Shown piece after piece: positions 22,527 through 33,929 of a stretch of 64,000 nt of DNA. The position numbers were made by a program, and so were the translations under genes. Numbering within the stretch: position 1 is the stretch's first letter; each line of letters begins with the position of its first letter. The notes beneath the pieces were generated by a model. That model ran no database searches and had not been told where the DNA came from. It was given only the letters and a program-made list of their open reading frames with translations. Location: positions 1 through 64,000 of the forward strand of contig JAVXUO010000271.1 of assembly GCA_033065855.1 (NCBI GenBank), in the 5' to 3' direction. This stretch comes from Escallonia rubra. Lineage: Eukaryota; Streptophyta; Magnoliopsida; Escalloniales; Escalloniaceae.

Positions 22527-23586
22527 TAGGGCTGTATACGAACCGAGTTCGAACTCGGTTCGTTTAACTTTTGGTATGTTCGAGCTTGGCTCGAGTTAGT
22601 CTAAAGCCAAAACGGCGATGTTCGAACTCGGCTGGAGTTCGTGACTGTAAAATTCGGGCTTGACTCGTTCGACTCGTTTAACAATACGAGCCGAACTCGA
22701 GTTCGGAAACTCGGCTCGTGTACATATTCAATTCCAACCAAATCCCTAAAATTTGCAAATAATCCTCAAATCCTTCAATTTCATCAGCTTATAATGAATC
22801 AAAAATAATATTACAGACACAAGGAGGGGGATGGATGTGCCGCCGGCAAGTGCGAGATGACAACGTCAAAATACAAGCGATTACGATGTAGGCAAGCGAA
22901 GTGACGAAGCTACATCACTAATCGATTACAGCAGCTCAACTTTCTTCGGTTGCTCTTGCATAGGTGGTTGTCCTCTTCCTCGAGCTGGATCGAAACTAAG
23001 AATGATCGGCGTCGTAGCCATGATGTGCGTTTGTGATCGAAGAGAGGGTGGGAGAGAGAGGCCATGTGTGATCGGTGAGATGTGTATGCGTGTGTGGTGT
23101 CTGTGAGAGAGAGAGAGGAGGGAGGGGCTGGAGTGCGGCTGTCTTGAATTTGTGATGTTATTGATGTATGTGAGTATTTAGGTTTAGATTTAGTTTATAT
23201 AGTTAGGGCTTTTTAGAAAATGGGCTTCACATATTGGGCTATTAGGGGTTGGACTTATGCATAAGTAATCTCATGGGCTCTATGTTTATAAGTGGACTTG
23301 GGCTTTTAGACTAATTGACTTTAGGCCACCCAGATTTACTCATTAATTTATGATATTTATGTAAATATAATTCTTTAAATATATTATTATTAATTTATTA
23401 TTTAGACGAGTTGTTCGCGAACACGTTTGCGAACATTTTGGAGTGTTCATATTCGGCTCGTTTAATAAACGAGCTCTACAAACTTGTTCATGTTCTGTTC
23501 GTATATTATATGAACAAACACGAACGAGTTTTAAGGAGAATGAACCATGAGCCGTTCGTGAACGGCCCGATTCATTTACAGCCCTA
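22527..23586. mobile_element. Non-autonomous hAT element (1060 bp)
   Basis: The ends TAGGGCTGTATACGAACCGA and the reverse complement of the right end, TAGGGCTGTAAATGAATCGG, form an imperfect inverted repeat. The flanks are a perfect 8-bp duplication, GCCATGTC, at 22519-22526 and 23587-23594, as in hAT transposons. Subterminal regions are rich in CGAGTTCG/CGAACTCG motifs. It has no transposase; the interior holds GAGA repeats near 23110 and one short minus-strand ORF (22926-23021, 31 aa) of unknown meaning. Confidence 0.85.
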
Positions 23587-23594
23587 GCCATGTC

Positions 23595-25250
23595 AGCTCC
23601 AACTTCTTCCCTAGGAGTCCCCTTAATTAGTTGGATTCTTCAATTAAATTTGGACTCTTCAATCAATAAGCAACAAGTCCACAGAATCCTTGATCTCAAT
23701 AATCATATGCTTTGCTAACTACTACCTTCATCCATTAGAGTTTTATCAGATGTGTATCCACATAAGAGTCATATGCTTTTCTGACTTCTACCTTACTTAC
23801 GGTACTCAAAATGTTACGTAGAAAGTTCTCCCAACAATCTCTACATTCTTCTCTTCTCAGAATCTACTTGATTTCAATTTGCCTAAACTTTGTAAGCCTT
23901 CATCTCTAAAACCTATGTATTATGTCGTCCTTCCTCTATTGCTTTGTTTTCCAAGCGTGAGCAGATGTGGAGTTCGCGAGCGGGAGCATCACTGGAATTG
24001 GAGACTCCAGAAACCAAGGTTTGACATCAGATTGTTTAATCTGCTTGAAGCCTCGCAGCATATATAGCTTTAGGGAAAATCCTTAGGTGAACAAAGTGGG
24101 TGGGGAACTGGCACTTCGCTTGAATTGATTGTAGAATTTAGTTTTTATTTTTTTGGGAGACCACTCTTTAATCGCTGTAAGCCATATAAAGTTGTTAATA
24201 AACCTTTTACGGACAAAAAGGGTTAAAGTTATTCAAGCTTTTACCAATTAAAACATCTCTCTCTCTCTCTCTCTCTCTCTGTCCACAGTGGAACCCGTCA
24301 ACTCTTGATAAAGTAGAGGAGACTGGACTTTGTGCTCCAGCCATTCAAAGAATATCTGGAGCTCAACATTTCAGATAAGGAAGAACGCAGGTTTTCTTTA
24401 ACTTCTGAAGTTGTTCTATTTTGAATGTAGCTTCTACGTTGTTTTAACCACATATTCGGTTGCGCTTTCTGATTTGTTCTAATTCACAAATGCACAGGTG
24501 GGGTCGGAAATATGAGAATTAAGCTTACACTTTGTATATGTCAAATGAACCAAAATAAGCTTCTTCACAACAGCCATGAATTTCTCGAAATGGTCGACAT
24601 GTTCAAAATATCGTGTTGAAAGCATTTGTAGCCTGCAGCTAACCAGAAGAATATTATGTAGAGTACATATGTTATAAGAGGTAAGCATGAATTCAAAGTC
24701 CCGGGTTATTACCGACGGACTTTTAGCGACTTGAGGCAGGCATGGACTATAAGCTTGATAAAGCTTTTATAGCTCTAGCTGTCCACATCCTTCCCTTTTC
24801 CTTTTTTTGTTGGCAAGATATGCACTACTCATAATATTGGTTTAGGTTGATGCTTTTCCTGTACTTTTTCCACTACAAGGTTACCTGCTATGATTTTATG
24901 CGAGAACAACAGGTATGTACTTAACGCGTTAGTTTGACTGTATTCATTAAGTGTTCCCTACCATGTGCCTCTCTGATTTGTGATTTGAGATTGCAAGAGA
25001 TAAGTTTTTGAGGAATCTTATCTTCCAAGCTTTAAGATTAGTTTACAAGTCTTTTGCATCAATCTTCCATGACTCATATGTTATACTTTGTTTTAACCAG
25101 ATATTTCAAAACTGAATTTTAAATAAAATAACTGTGAATGATTCGCGGATAGGTTGTGATAAGGTGAGTTTGGGAAAGAGAATAAATGAAAAACTAAATG
25201 AATTTTAAGATGAATTTAACCCTTCTGTTGGAAGATTAAACATAGATAGC
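23595..25250. other. Spacer, no recognisable gene; (TC)n microsatellite
   Basis: This stretch is less AT-rich than its surroundings and has short open stretches, but none is recognisable. A pure TC tract lies at 24256-24280, followed by CCACAG and an open stretch at about 24288-24372 that could be an exon remnant, since an acceptor-like site precedes it. A short fragment resembling CACTA subterminal sequence (ACCGACGGACTTTTAGCGAC) occurs near 24711. No confident function. Confidence 0.4.
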
Positions 25251-26240
25251 TATTCTTATGTGGCGGTGGCTACATAGGATGGTCCATGTTAATGGTCACG
25301 GTAATGGTAGTTTTAAGGAAATGCTCGTGATCTAAAAGGTAAATCCAATAGTGTAGATGGGGTTAGTGGTAGCGTTAAAGTGAAGGGATGCTGCATGTGG
25401 TAGTCAAAATTTTAGTAATGGTAGGTGTGAAATGCGGTGGCGAAGGCGACGATAGTGGTTGCGTTAGTCACAATTATTATAACGTGGTGTTAGTAATGAT
25501 GGTTGTGGTGACAATAATAATGGTTAATCGTCATAGTGCTAGCCATAAGGTGGTGCATGTATTAGTTTATTAGTGATAAAATGATGTAGTAAATCCAAAT
25601 AAAAATCAATACGTATATTGTATCCTAGGAGCTCTTTTTCACCCCCCCCCACCCCACCCAATAACATTTTTGTTCTAACGTAAAGTAATAGTGGCAGTGG
25701 ACGTGGTGGTGACATTGAGGGTGGTTGTGACGGTACAAATGGTAGGGGTATATACAGTGATGGTAATGATTGTTTGTGGGGCTGATTGTTGTGTGTGACA
25801 ACTGCCGTATAGTGGCAATTGTGATGATTGTGGTGGCAGTAATTGTTGGTAATGGTACTAGCATGATGGTAGTTGTACATGTAGTAATGTTGTGGGGTTG
25901 CTGCACCGATGGTACACATGTATGTCAATGATGATTATAATAGTCGTAACAGTGATTGAGGTAATGACACTTGTGATATATAGTGACGGGTGCATGTTGC
26001 ACATGATGGTTGTTGTGACAATAATGGTGGTAAAAATATGCGTGACAACCAGTTACAAGGAAGGCAATGGTGATGGTTGTGATGGTGCTAATGGCATTAA
26101 TAACATTAGTGTGATAGCAGTCACGACAATTATTATTATTGTGATGTTCATGGTGGTTATTGTAGTTGTAGTGGTAGTAGTAAGTTGGTGGATGTATTAT
26201 AATAGCAACAGTGAACAAATAGTGTTGTAAGCACAAATAT
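25251..26240. repeat. Purine-skewed low-complexity region rich in GTG/GAT triplets
   Basis: The plus strand is dominated by short, irregular GGTGGT, GATGGT and GTAATG words for almost 1 kb. The long frames on both strands are compositional artefacts (Val/Met-rich on plus, His/Thr-rich on minus). It ends at GTAAC (26241-26245), the target duplication of the Gypsy element. Confidence 0.6.
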
Positions 26241-26245
26241 GTAAC

Positions 26246-29200
26246 TGTTGCAGCTAAAAACTGGATTGGGAACCACAACCAAAGAATAGACATGCAAAAG
26301 AGAACACGGAGTGACCGCCGGGTGGGGTTATGGCGGAGGAACTTTCTGATGCTTAAGTCAGAGCATAGCTAAAAATGTAGAACTCTGAAAAAGCAGTATA
26401 ACACAGTGTAAATGTATGTGAAGTTGTCCACATACCTGGGGGGTAGACCCATTTATATAGTTTTAGGAAGAAGAGCTCTAATAGGACTGGGCTGTGGACT
26501 AATCCAATCATGATCGTTTTAGGATCCTTGAGAATCATGTCTCTTTCTCTGATGATTGAGTTAGAATCCTTTTAGGATTCTATCCAGAGATCAATATAGC
26601 AAGTGCCAAATCATTAATGACCTAGTGGACGACTATGAGTCATAACTATCACATGTCATCCTGTAACATTCCAGAATTTCTGGAACTTTAACACTCGCTC
26701 GAATCATTCACATACAAACGAAATTATCCTCATAACCCAATGAACAACCATTATCAGAGCAGCTAAAGCTTTAAATAAATGTAACTCTCTCATAGTACAA
26801 TCATATTTGGAAACTAAATTTAAACCTGAATAAAAAACTAGCAAAGTTCACCCATGCAGGGGTTCTAAAGACCAATACGAAAACTAAATACTAATACTCA
26901 CGCTCTCTAAACCCAATCCCGAGCAATCTATTGGTGAACATTACCTGCAGAAAGGAAGTCAAAGGGGAGTGAGTTTTTAAGAGCTCAGTAAGGTCGCTCA
27001 AATTTTTAGTAAAAGGATACGAACAATTTACAGATTTAATACGATTGCAATATGGAGGAGATTCAACTCAAAGCCATAAACCATATACAAATAAGAACAA
27101 TTTTTTCAGATACGATGCAAACAATCACAGATGCTATCAAACGTGAGCAATTGCAAAGCCACACAGGCGGTGCAGGGAAATCACTTAGCAAAGCCACGAA
27201 GGCGATGCTCACTAACACTTTCCATCGGCTAGTCCATCAAGGCACTAGCCGACACCAATACACCGGCTAGTCCGTCAAGGTACTAGCCCACACCAATACA
27301 TCGGCTAGTCCATCAAGGTACTAGCCCACACCAAACATCAAATCCTCTAATAACCACCAACTCCGCCCAATCACACCAATGCAGAATCTCATGTCAATAT
27401 GCAAGATGAAAACATTCTGATAATGCAACATGTTATTCAATGCTCGATGAAAAATAATTAATGAGCACCGATAAGAGTTTCAATAAATGTTCAAGGCTCA
27501 ATGAAATGTTTTTAAGGCAAACAATGCGACTTAATCAAAATAACAGAATCCAAAAGAATAGCGATAACAATTGAAAAAAATATCTATGAAGACAAATAAA
27601 GGAAACTGGGTTTCAGAAGATATCCTTTACCTCAATCTAAGCGCTGAAGCTAAAAATGCTCTCGATCAAATTCTCGAAATTAACCTAGGTTGGCAGAGTC
27701 ATTTATCAGAACACTTATTCATACTACTACATTAAAATCTTAATAAAATTATTCATAGCGCACCCATTTCTCTACCCGGATATGATGAAACTCATAGCGG
27801 TTTCTCACACGGCCAACCTCCCCCGAAGTTCGTCACACCTCCCTAGACTCAAAAATATCCCAAAAATGTTCTAATCGTTCATTAAACATTATTTATAGCT
27901 TAATATAGCATATGGGATAAAAATATATTTTTTAATTTTCTTAAATACATTAAAACCAATAAATTTCCATAATTTCTTCTAATTGGAAATAAAGGCTCAT
28001 AATTTTTGTGACAGCTTTAGAGGACTTATAAAAATTATTGAAATTGAAATCAGAAATTAAAAGGCATTAAAACTATTTTTAAAATTTTCATTTTGTTAAA
28101 TCCAATGCGATAGAGAAATGATAGCAAATGAACTCTAAAAATCACCAAATTCATACTGAGTCTTTATTAGACTACAAAAGCCTCACTATAATTTTTACCA
28201 GAACATTTTCAGGGTTTAAAGGCTCCAAAAGGATTTTATAAGTCTGAACTTTTGAAAAATATTTAAAATGTCAGAAAAATATAAAAATTTACCAGAAATT
28301 CTATTATAAACTAAGGTGTTATAATCTAAATTTTCATGTGCTAAAGATTACCGTACACTATTCTATATTCACGCCATACTAACGTTAATCCGTACCCACA
28401 CATATGCGCAATCAACAGCATACCCACGAATACAACACACAGCTTCAGCATTCTATACCCATCTCCACTTCTTACACTCAATACACTCACCCATGAAGCA
28501 CTCTCACACACATACCCACACAATTTACATGCAAGCACACAGGCACTCACCAGCACTACACACACACATACCCTTTCACACACAGGCACACTAAAATGAA
28601 AATCTCCCCACACCCACACGGTTTGCACTCATGCACACCTCACGCAGCATTCTTCATCTCACACTGCAGTGCTCTCTCTCTCTCTTTCCCCTTCTTTTCA
28701 TTTCACCCATCTATTTCACTCTTGCAAACACACATATTCACACATTATACGTACATACACTCTTACAGGCACAATACACATATATAACCACACACCATAC
28801 ACATACAAACTCACACGCAATGCCTCATGGCAGTGCTTTCTTTTCCTACTCCTTTCACACCCTCACATGCACATAACGCACAACCACATGCTGAATTTTC
28901 ACACACCATAAACACACTGATATTCACTGAAATTAAGGTAGCCACTCACGTACACACAGCCCCCAATTCACACCCACTAATATCAGCGCATACACGTCAC
29001 CCACACTCCTATGCAAGACACCAAGGTATCCGCACACTCTGCTTACAGCCATAATCTCTTACTCGTACACTCACGGTAGTCTCAACACCTATATAGGCAC
29101 TCATATATCCCCTAAAGACACAAGAATAACTAGAATGCAATAGTGTAAAGGCTTACCGAAAATACCAACTCGATCCCCGGAAGGAAATCCTTTCAATTCC

Positions 29201-29624
29201 TTCTGTGAAGATCCCTCTCTTTCGGTAGCTCCCTCACCTAGCCGCAGCTCTGAAACACACCAGAAGATAGGAGAATATGTGGTGACGGCTGCCCTAGATA
29301 ATGCTTTATATTTATACGCCAGCCCTTCTCATCCTTTTGTCGCTAAAACCCTTCTCCTCCTTTATGTCGCTAAAATTTCTTAATCAGATTTATTATCTCG
29401 AAAATTGTCCTACAATAAATCTTTATGATAATTTATGTGTTAAGAAAATTCATCAACCAGTTATTATGATACCTAGTTTGACAAAAATTGTCGCTAATAA
29501 GCACACGACTACTAAATATGTTAATTGACGCTAAAAAATGTTAATTAAATGCGTAAGAAAAATTATTTTAGGGTTTTGGGGTATTACACATCCACTGATT
29601 GGAGGCGTATTTTTAGTTATATCA
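26246..29624 (-). repeat. 3' LTR of the Gypsy element, split by a solo-LTR insertion
   Basis: The LTR runs 26246-26661 and resumes at 29594-29624, about 447 bp in total, ending TATATCA. The two pieces join to match the right LTR across CACGTGTCATCCACTG. It differs from the right LTR at roughly two dozen sites in the first 290 bp (counted by eye), so the Gypsy insertion is old compared with the Copia-type one. Confidence 0.88.
26662..29588. mobile_element. Solo-LTR family, copy D (2927 bp), inserted in the Gypsy 3' LTR
   Basis: It starts TGTAACATTCC and ends GGGGTATTACA, flanked by the perfect duplication CATCC at 26657-26661 and 29589-29593. Shared family features: the CACCCATGCAGGGGTTCTAA block, GAGCTCAGTAAGGTCGCTCA, and the tandem TAGTCC(G/A)TCAAGG units at about 27225-27330. 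A long ACAC-rich tract fills 28400-29000. No protein domain is seen; the frames over the ACAC tract are artefacts. Confidence 0.85.
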
Positions 29625-29640
29625 TAATGCCCCCTGCTTT
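29625..29640 (-). other. Polypurine tract of the Gypsy element
   Basis: The minus strand reads AAAGCAGGGGGCATTA immediately before the 3' LTR start TGATATAAC, the position and composition expected of a plus-strand primer. Confidence 0.7.
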
Positions 29641-29754
29641 TGCCAGCAATTATGGAGCGGGCGAAAGCACACCCTTTCAGTGGAATAGTTTAAACAGCAA
29701 TTGAATATGCCTAAATAGAGAAAAAAAAAACATTTCTTGGCATTCTACTTGGAT

Positions 29755-30610
29755 GGAATTCTGCTCGGGCATGCCTTGTCTGAGCAGAATGGAAACCATC
29801 TTTGGCACTTTGCTACCTCGGATGGTATTCTGCTCGGGCATGCCCTGTCCGAGCAGAATGGGAACCATCCTTGGCACTCAGCTCGGGCAGTTGGTTTGTC
29901 CGAGCAGAATAGAGATCATCCTTGGCGCTCTGCTCGGGCAGAGTGCTCGGACGGGATCCTACTCAATCCAATGCCTTCTTCGAGAAGAATGGAGACCATC
30001 CTTGACACTCTTCTCGGGCACTCTGCTTGAGCCTTTGTCCGAGCAGAATAAAGACCATCTATGACACTCTGCTCGGACAGTATTCTGCTATGGCAGATAC
30101 CTTGTCCGAGCAGAATGAAAACCATCTTTCGCACTCTACTCGGGCAGAGTGCTTGGACGAGATTCTGCTCGGGCATATGCCTTGTTCGAGCAGAATGGCG
30201 ACCATTCTTGGCTCTCTGCTCGGGCAGAGTGATCAAACGAGATTCTGTTCGGTCAAATACCATGTCCGAGCATAATGGAGACCATTATTGGCACTCGGGT
30301 AGAGTGCTTGGACGAGATTTTTCTCGGGCATATGCCTTATCCGAGCTGAATGGAGACCATCCTTGGCACTCTGCTCGAGCAGAGTGCTTGGACGAGATTC
30401 TGCTCGGTCAAATGCCTTGTTCGAGCAAAATGGAGACCATCATTGACACTCTACTCGAACAGTATTCTGCTCGGACAGATGCCTTGTTTGAGCAGAATGG
30501 AGACCATATTTGGCACTCTGTTCGGGCAGATGCCTTGTCTGAGCAGAATGTAGACCATCCTTGGCACTCTGCTCGGGCAAAGTGCTTGGACGAGATTCTG
30601 CTAGGACAAC
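29755..30610. repeat. Tandem array of hairpin-forming units in the Gypsy 3' region
   Basis: About a dozen units of 50-90 bp, each with CTGCTCGGGCA...TGTCCGAGCAGAATGG, so every unit holds an inverted repeat (ATTCTGCTCGG / CCGAGCAGAAT). The anchors (G)AGCAGAATGG fall near 29781, 29851, 29901, 30041, 30111, 30191, 30271, 30341, 30424, 30491 and 30541. A diverged second block is at 33185-33690. Frames through it on both strands are repeat artefacts. Confidence 0.85.
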
Positions 30611-30895
30611 TACCTTGTGTGATTAGAATGACATTATGTCTTCATAATAAATGCCTTAGGCGGGAAATTCAAAATTTTCTGCTCTTGGATCATGACACGT
30701 AAGAAGGTAGATGCATCGCTGGGCTTCCCAAGGGTCGGTTACCAAAGAATCCTCTATAAAATGGGGGACTCCAATTCATTTTTCTCCTTGCTCAAAAGTT
30801 GGAAGCATTCTTCTCTTCAGCAAGTACGTCTCCTTCTTCTACTTTTTCTGTTCAGCATTTCTATTTTCTTAGCTTCAAACTCGTGGGTAGTGAAT

Positions 30896-32780
30896 ATGTC
30901 AGAGTCTTCAGATAGTATAAATTCTTCAGAAGAAGTTATTATGAGTAGTTCATCTTCATCCACAGGACGAGCTCCAACGTCCCAAGGTGAGGTAGGTCCT
31001 TCCAACCCTCAATCGTCATAACCTTTACCACCTAGGAATGCACTAGGTGATTTAAAGGATAAAACTGAGGACAAAGAGAATCCCAAATCCTGGTTTACTA
31101 CTGATGAAAAGCAGAATAAGATGACAAGGGAAGAATTGGAGGCATTGATCATGGAGTATCCTCTTCCCCAAGGTTGGATAGCTCGGGTTCCAGAATTGCA
31201 AGAGCCAGCCAACTACGGAACAAATTGGGAAACATGGATCTATGAGGAACAAGTAAGGTTGGGCTATAGACTTCATCTTCACCCTTTTGCCCTCAGGATG
31301 TTTGATCACTACAAAATGGCACCTGGTCAGCTCATGCCCAATGGTTGGAAAAATTTGGTGGGTATCGTCTATTTGATCGAGACTTCTGGCTATAAAGCAG
31401 ATCCAACAGACTTCATGAGAGTGTTCTTTGAGATATGTTTTGTCAAAGGAGTAGCCAACTGTCCTGGGTGGTACTATATCCATAGTAGGCAACGGCTACT
31501 GAAGAAGGGTCTTAAATTTAACAAAGGTTGGCATTCCAGATACTTCTTTGCTGGCCTTGAAAAACAAAGGAAGTTTTCGTTCGGTAAGACATGGAATGCT
31601 TACTGTAAAGATTTCGAGAATAAGAATAGGCCCCTTCCAGACACCTCGACGAAACATATACTTAGTCACATAAAGCTTCGGGGTGGTTTTTCTATCGACG
31701 AGCCTCTCACAGACCAACAGTTAGTGTACGAGAAGATTATTCCCCGTAAGCCCATTCCAGCTGGTCTTCCGGTTAATCTTCCCCCTCTTGTCGTCCTTAG
31801 CACATCTTCCACTGAAACTGAGCCATTAGGTTGGCTTTATGTAGGATTTTTTGTATCTTTAATTCGGTCTCGTTGATCTTTGTTCCAATACTAACTCTTC
31901 TCTTTATGCAGAAATGGCTAGCAGAAGCGAAAAATCATCGAAGGCTGGCTTTTTAGGTGTGCTTCTGAAGGCTAAGGGGAAAAGGAATGAGAAATTACCA
32001 GTCACTCTCTTTGAACCTCCTCCTTGAGTCATAGAAGGGGTGTCTATTGAGGAAGATCCGATCTTTTAGCCTCGATTGACTATCAGGCAAGATGATATGG
32101 GGATGTCGAATAGCCATGTCTTCGAACAGCATCTTGCACATGGTGTGCTTCCCAAAGACAAGGAGATTCTTATATACCAGAGTCAGGAGTCCTTTGCATG
32201 CTCATTTGCTCAAGTTTTGTACTCGGTAAGGGCTTGTTTACACTCGTTTCCCTTTGTCTTGTTCTTTATTTTGCTGACCATTTAATCTCGTTCGACAGAT
32301 GTATGCCTGTGGGCGCATATGTTATCGCACTTTGAAATGGCCAGGGAGGTGGCAGCTTTGGAAAGCTGGGAGAAAAGAGAAGTTGTTGCCCAAGCTGAAG
32401 GAGCCACTCGACGTGCAGAGAAGCTATCCAAGCATGAGACTGATCTTCTTGCTCAAGTTGAAGGCCTTGAAAAATGATTGGATAGGGCCAAGAAGAAGAT
32501 AGCATAGGCGAGAGATTAATGCATCCAAGACTTCTTCGACAGGAATGTCAGGGACGAGTGGTTGAAGAAGCGCACCGGCGACAGTCTGGAGATCTACGAG
32601 TTAGGCTTCAATAAGGCCAAGGGGATGTTTGCCCAGCGATTTCCCGATACCCCCTTGGACGGTTTCGTAGTGCCTGCCTACAGGTCTCATTCTAGGGAAA
32701 CAGTTCCACCTTCTGAAGCGGAAGATGCTACCTCTCAAGCTGCGAGGGACGGTCACACGAGCACTGCCCCTGAGCCTTAG
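30896..32780 (+). pseudogene. Antisense extra ORF (aORF) of the Tat/Gypsy element
   Basis: It lies on the strand opposite gag-pol, between integrase and the 3' LTR, the published location of the extra ORF in several plant Tat-lineage elements. Its function is unknown. The frame opens MSESSDSINSSEE at 30896 and runs to 31876 with one in-frame stop at 31019-31021. Residues after MTREELEALI (31121) form a globular block with YRLHLHPFALRMFDHYKMAP and FMRVFFEICFVKG, as in proteins often annotated as putative plant transposon protein. A probable intron follows (acceptor before 31912). A second exon to about 32227 contains stops, and after another intron (donor GTAAGG near 32228, acceptor near 32299) a Lys/Glu/Ala-rich coiled-coil segment and a C-terminal part reach 32780. 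Exon borders are inferred. Confidence 0.65.
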
Positions 32781-33184
32781 ATGTTGTTCTCGTGTTCTTT
32801 ATGTTGTCATGTATTGCTTTGACTGAGTACTTTTTTCGCCCTTTCAAGGGCTTGTAAAACACTTTATCTTATATGTCACCCTTTTTAGAGGGCATTTTCA
32901 TTAATGGCATTTGTTTGCTCATGTTACTACGTGTTTATTTGGTGTATACCATACAACATAGCATTATCTATTTTACTTTGACACGAACTCTTATTCATTA
33001 CTTAAGAGTTGAGAAAGAAGCCCAGCACCCTCGCTTGGCCAAGTTTCGAAGAAGTAAAGTCGGGTGGAGTGACGATGCCTCTATAAAACTTTATTGCTTC
33101 ACGGGTTAGGTCTATTGCTAAACCTTCGGCTTTCTACTTGGGTAGAAGCCTTATTCTCCTTGTGTTTTACAAAGGAGATGAAAT

Positions 33185-33690
33185 TTAGGAACCACTCTTA
33201 GCACTTTCCTCGGGCAGAGTGCTCAGACGGCATTCTGCTCGGGCAAGTGCCTTGTCCAAACAGAATAGAATCTGTTCTTAGCACTCCACTCTGGCAGAGT
33301 GCATGGACGTCAATCTGCTCAGGCAGCTACCTCGTTCGAACATAATGGAACATGTTCTTGGCATTCTGCTTGGGCACATTTCTCGGATAGCATTCTACTC
33401 GGGCAGATACCTTGTCTGTAATGAATGGAATCTATTATTGGCTCTCTGCTCGGGTAGAGTGCCCAGACGACATTCTACTCAGGCAAATGCTTTGCTCGTC
33501 CTTGTGTTTTGTCCGAATGCGTGGGAGATGAAGTTCGAGTCTTTGTTCGGGTAGAGTGCTCGGAGATCATTCTACTCGGGCACATGCTTTGTCCTTGTGT
33601 TTTTGTCCAAGCGCAAGGGAGATGAAGTTCGAGTTTCTGCTTGGCAGAGTGCTGGGTCATCAATCTGCTCGGGCAGATACTTTGGTCCCT
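33185..33690. repeat. Second, diverged block of the CTCGGGCA hairpin repeat
   Basis: Units with TTCTGCTCGGGCA...TTGTCC, related to 29755-30610 but more diverged. The two blocks flank the antisense ORF. 32781-33184 between the ORF and this block holds no feature I recognise. Confidence 0.7.
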
Positions 33691-33929
33691 TACGCTTTGT
33701 CACACAGGAGACAAAGTTTGTTGTTTTTAAAAATATTACAACCATGCTCAGAAAAACGACTTTATTGCTCGAGCAAAAAATAAAGTACATACTGGATCGA
33801 TGACGACCCATTTATTCGTCAAGCTTTCTAAAAGACTATTCTAGAAATCTTCTAAACTTCTACTGGAGTTTGGCAAGGTCTGAGCCCCTTTGCCCCCCAA
33901 AAAGAAGTGCCTTGCCTCGGGGCTAGATA

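Noticed and set aside
25892-26293. Val/Met-rich and His-rich frames on both strands
   Set aside because: Composition artefacts of the GTG/GAT low-complexity region.
28341-29054. Several His/Thr/Ser-rich frames
   Set aside because: They derive from the ACAC-rich tract inside solo-LTR copy D.
29737-30702. Overlapping 80-210 codon frames on both strands
   Set aside because: They are produced by the CTCGGGCA tandem hairpin array and repeat with its period.
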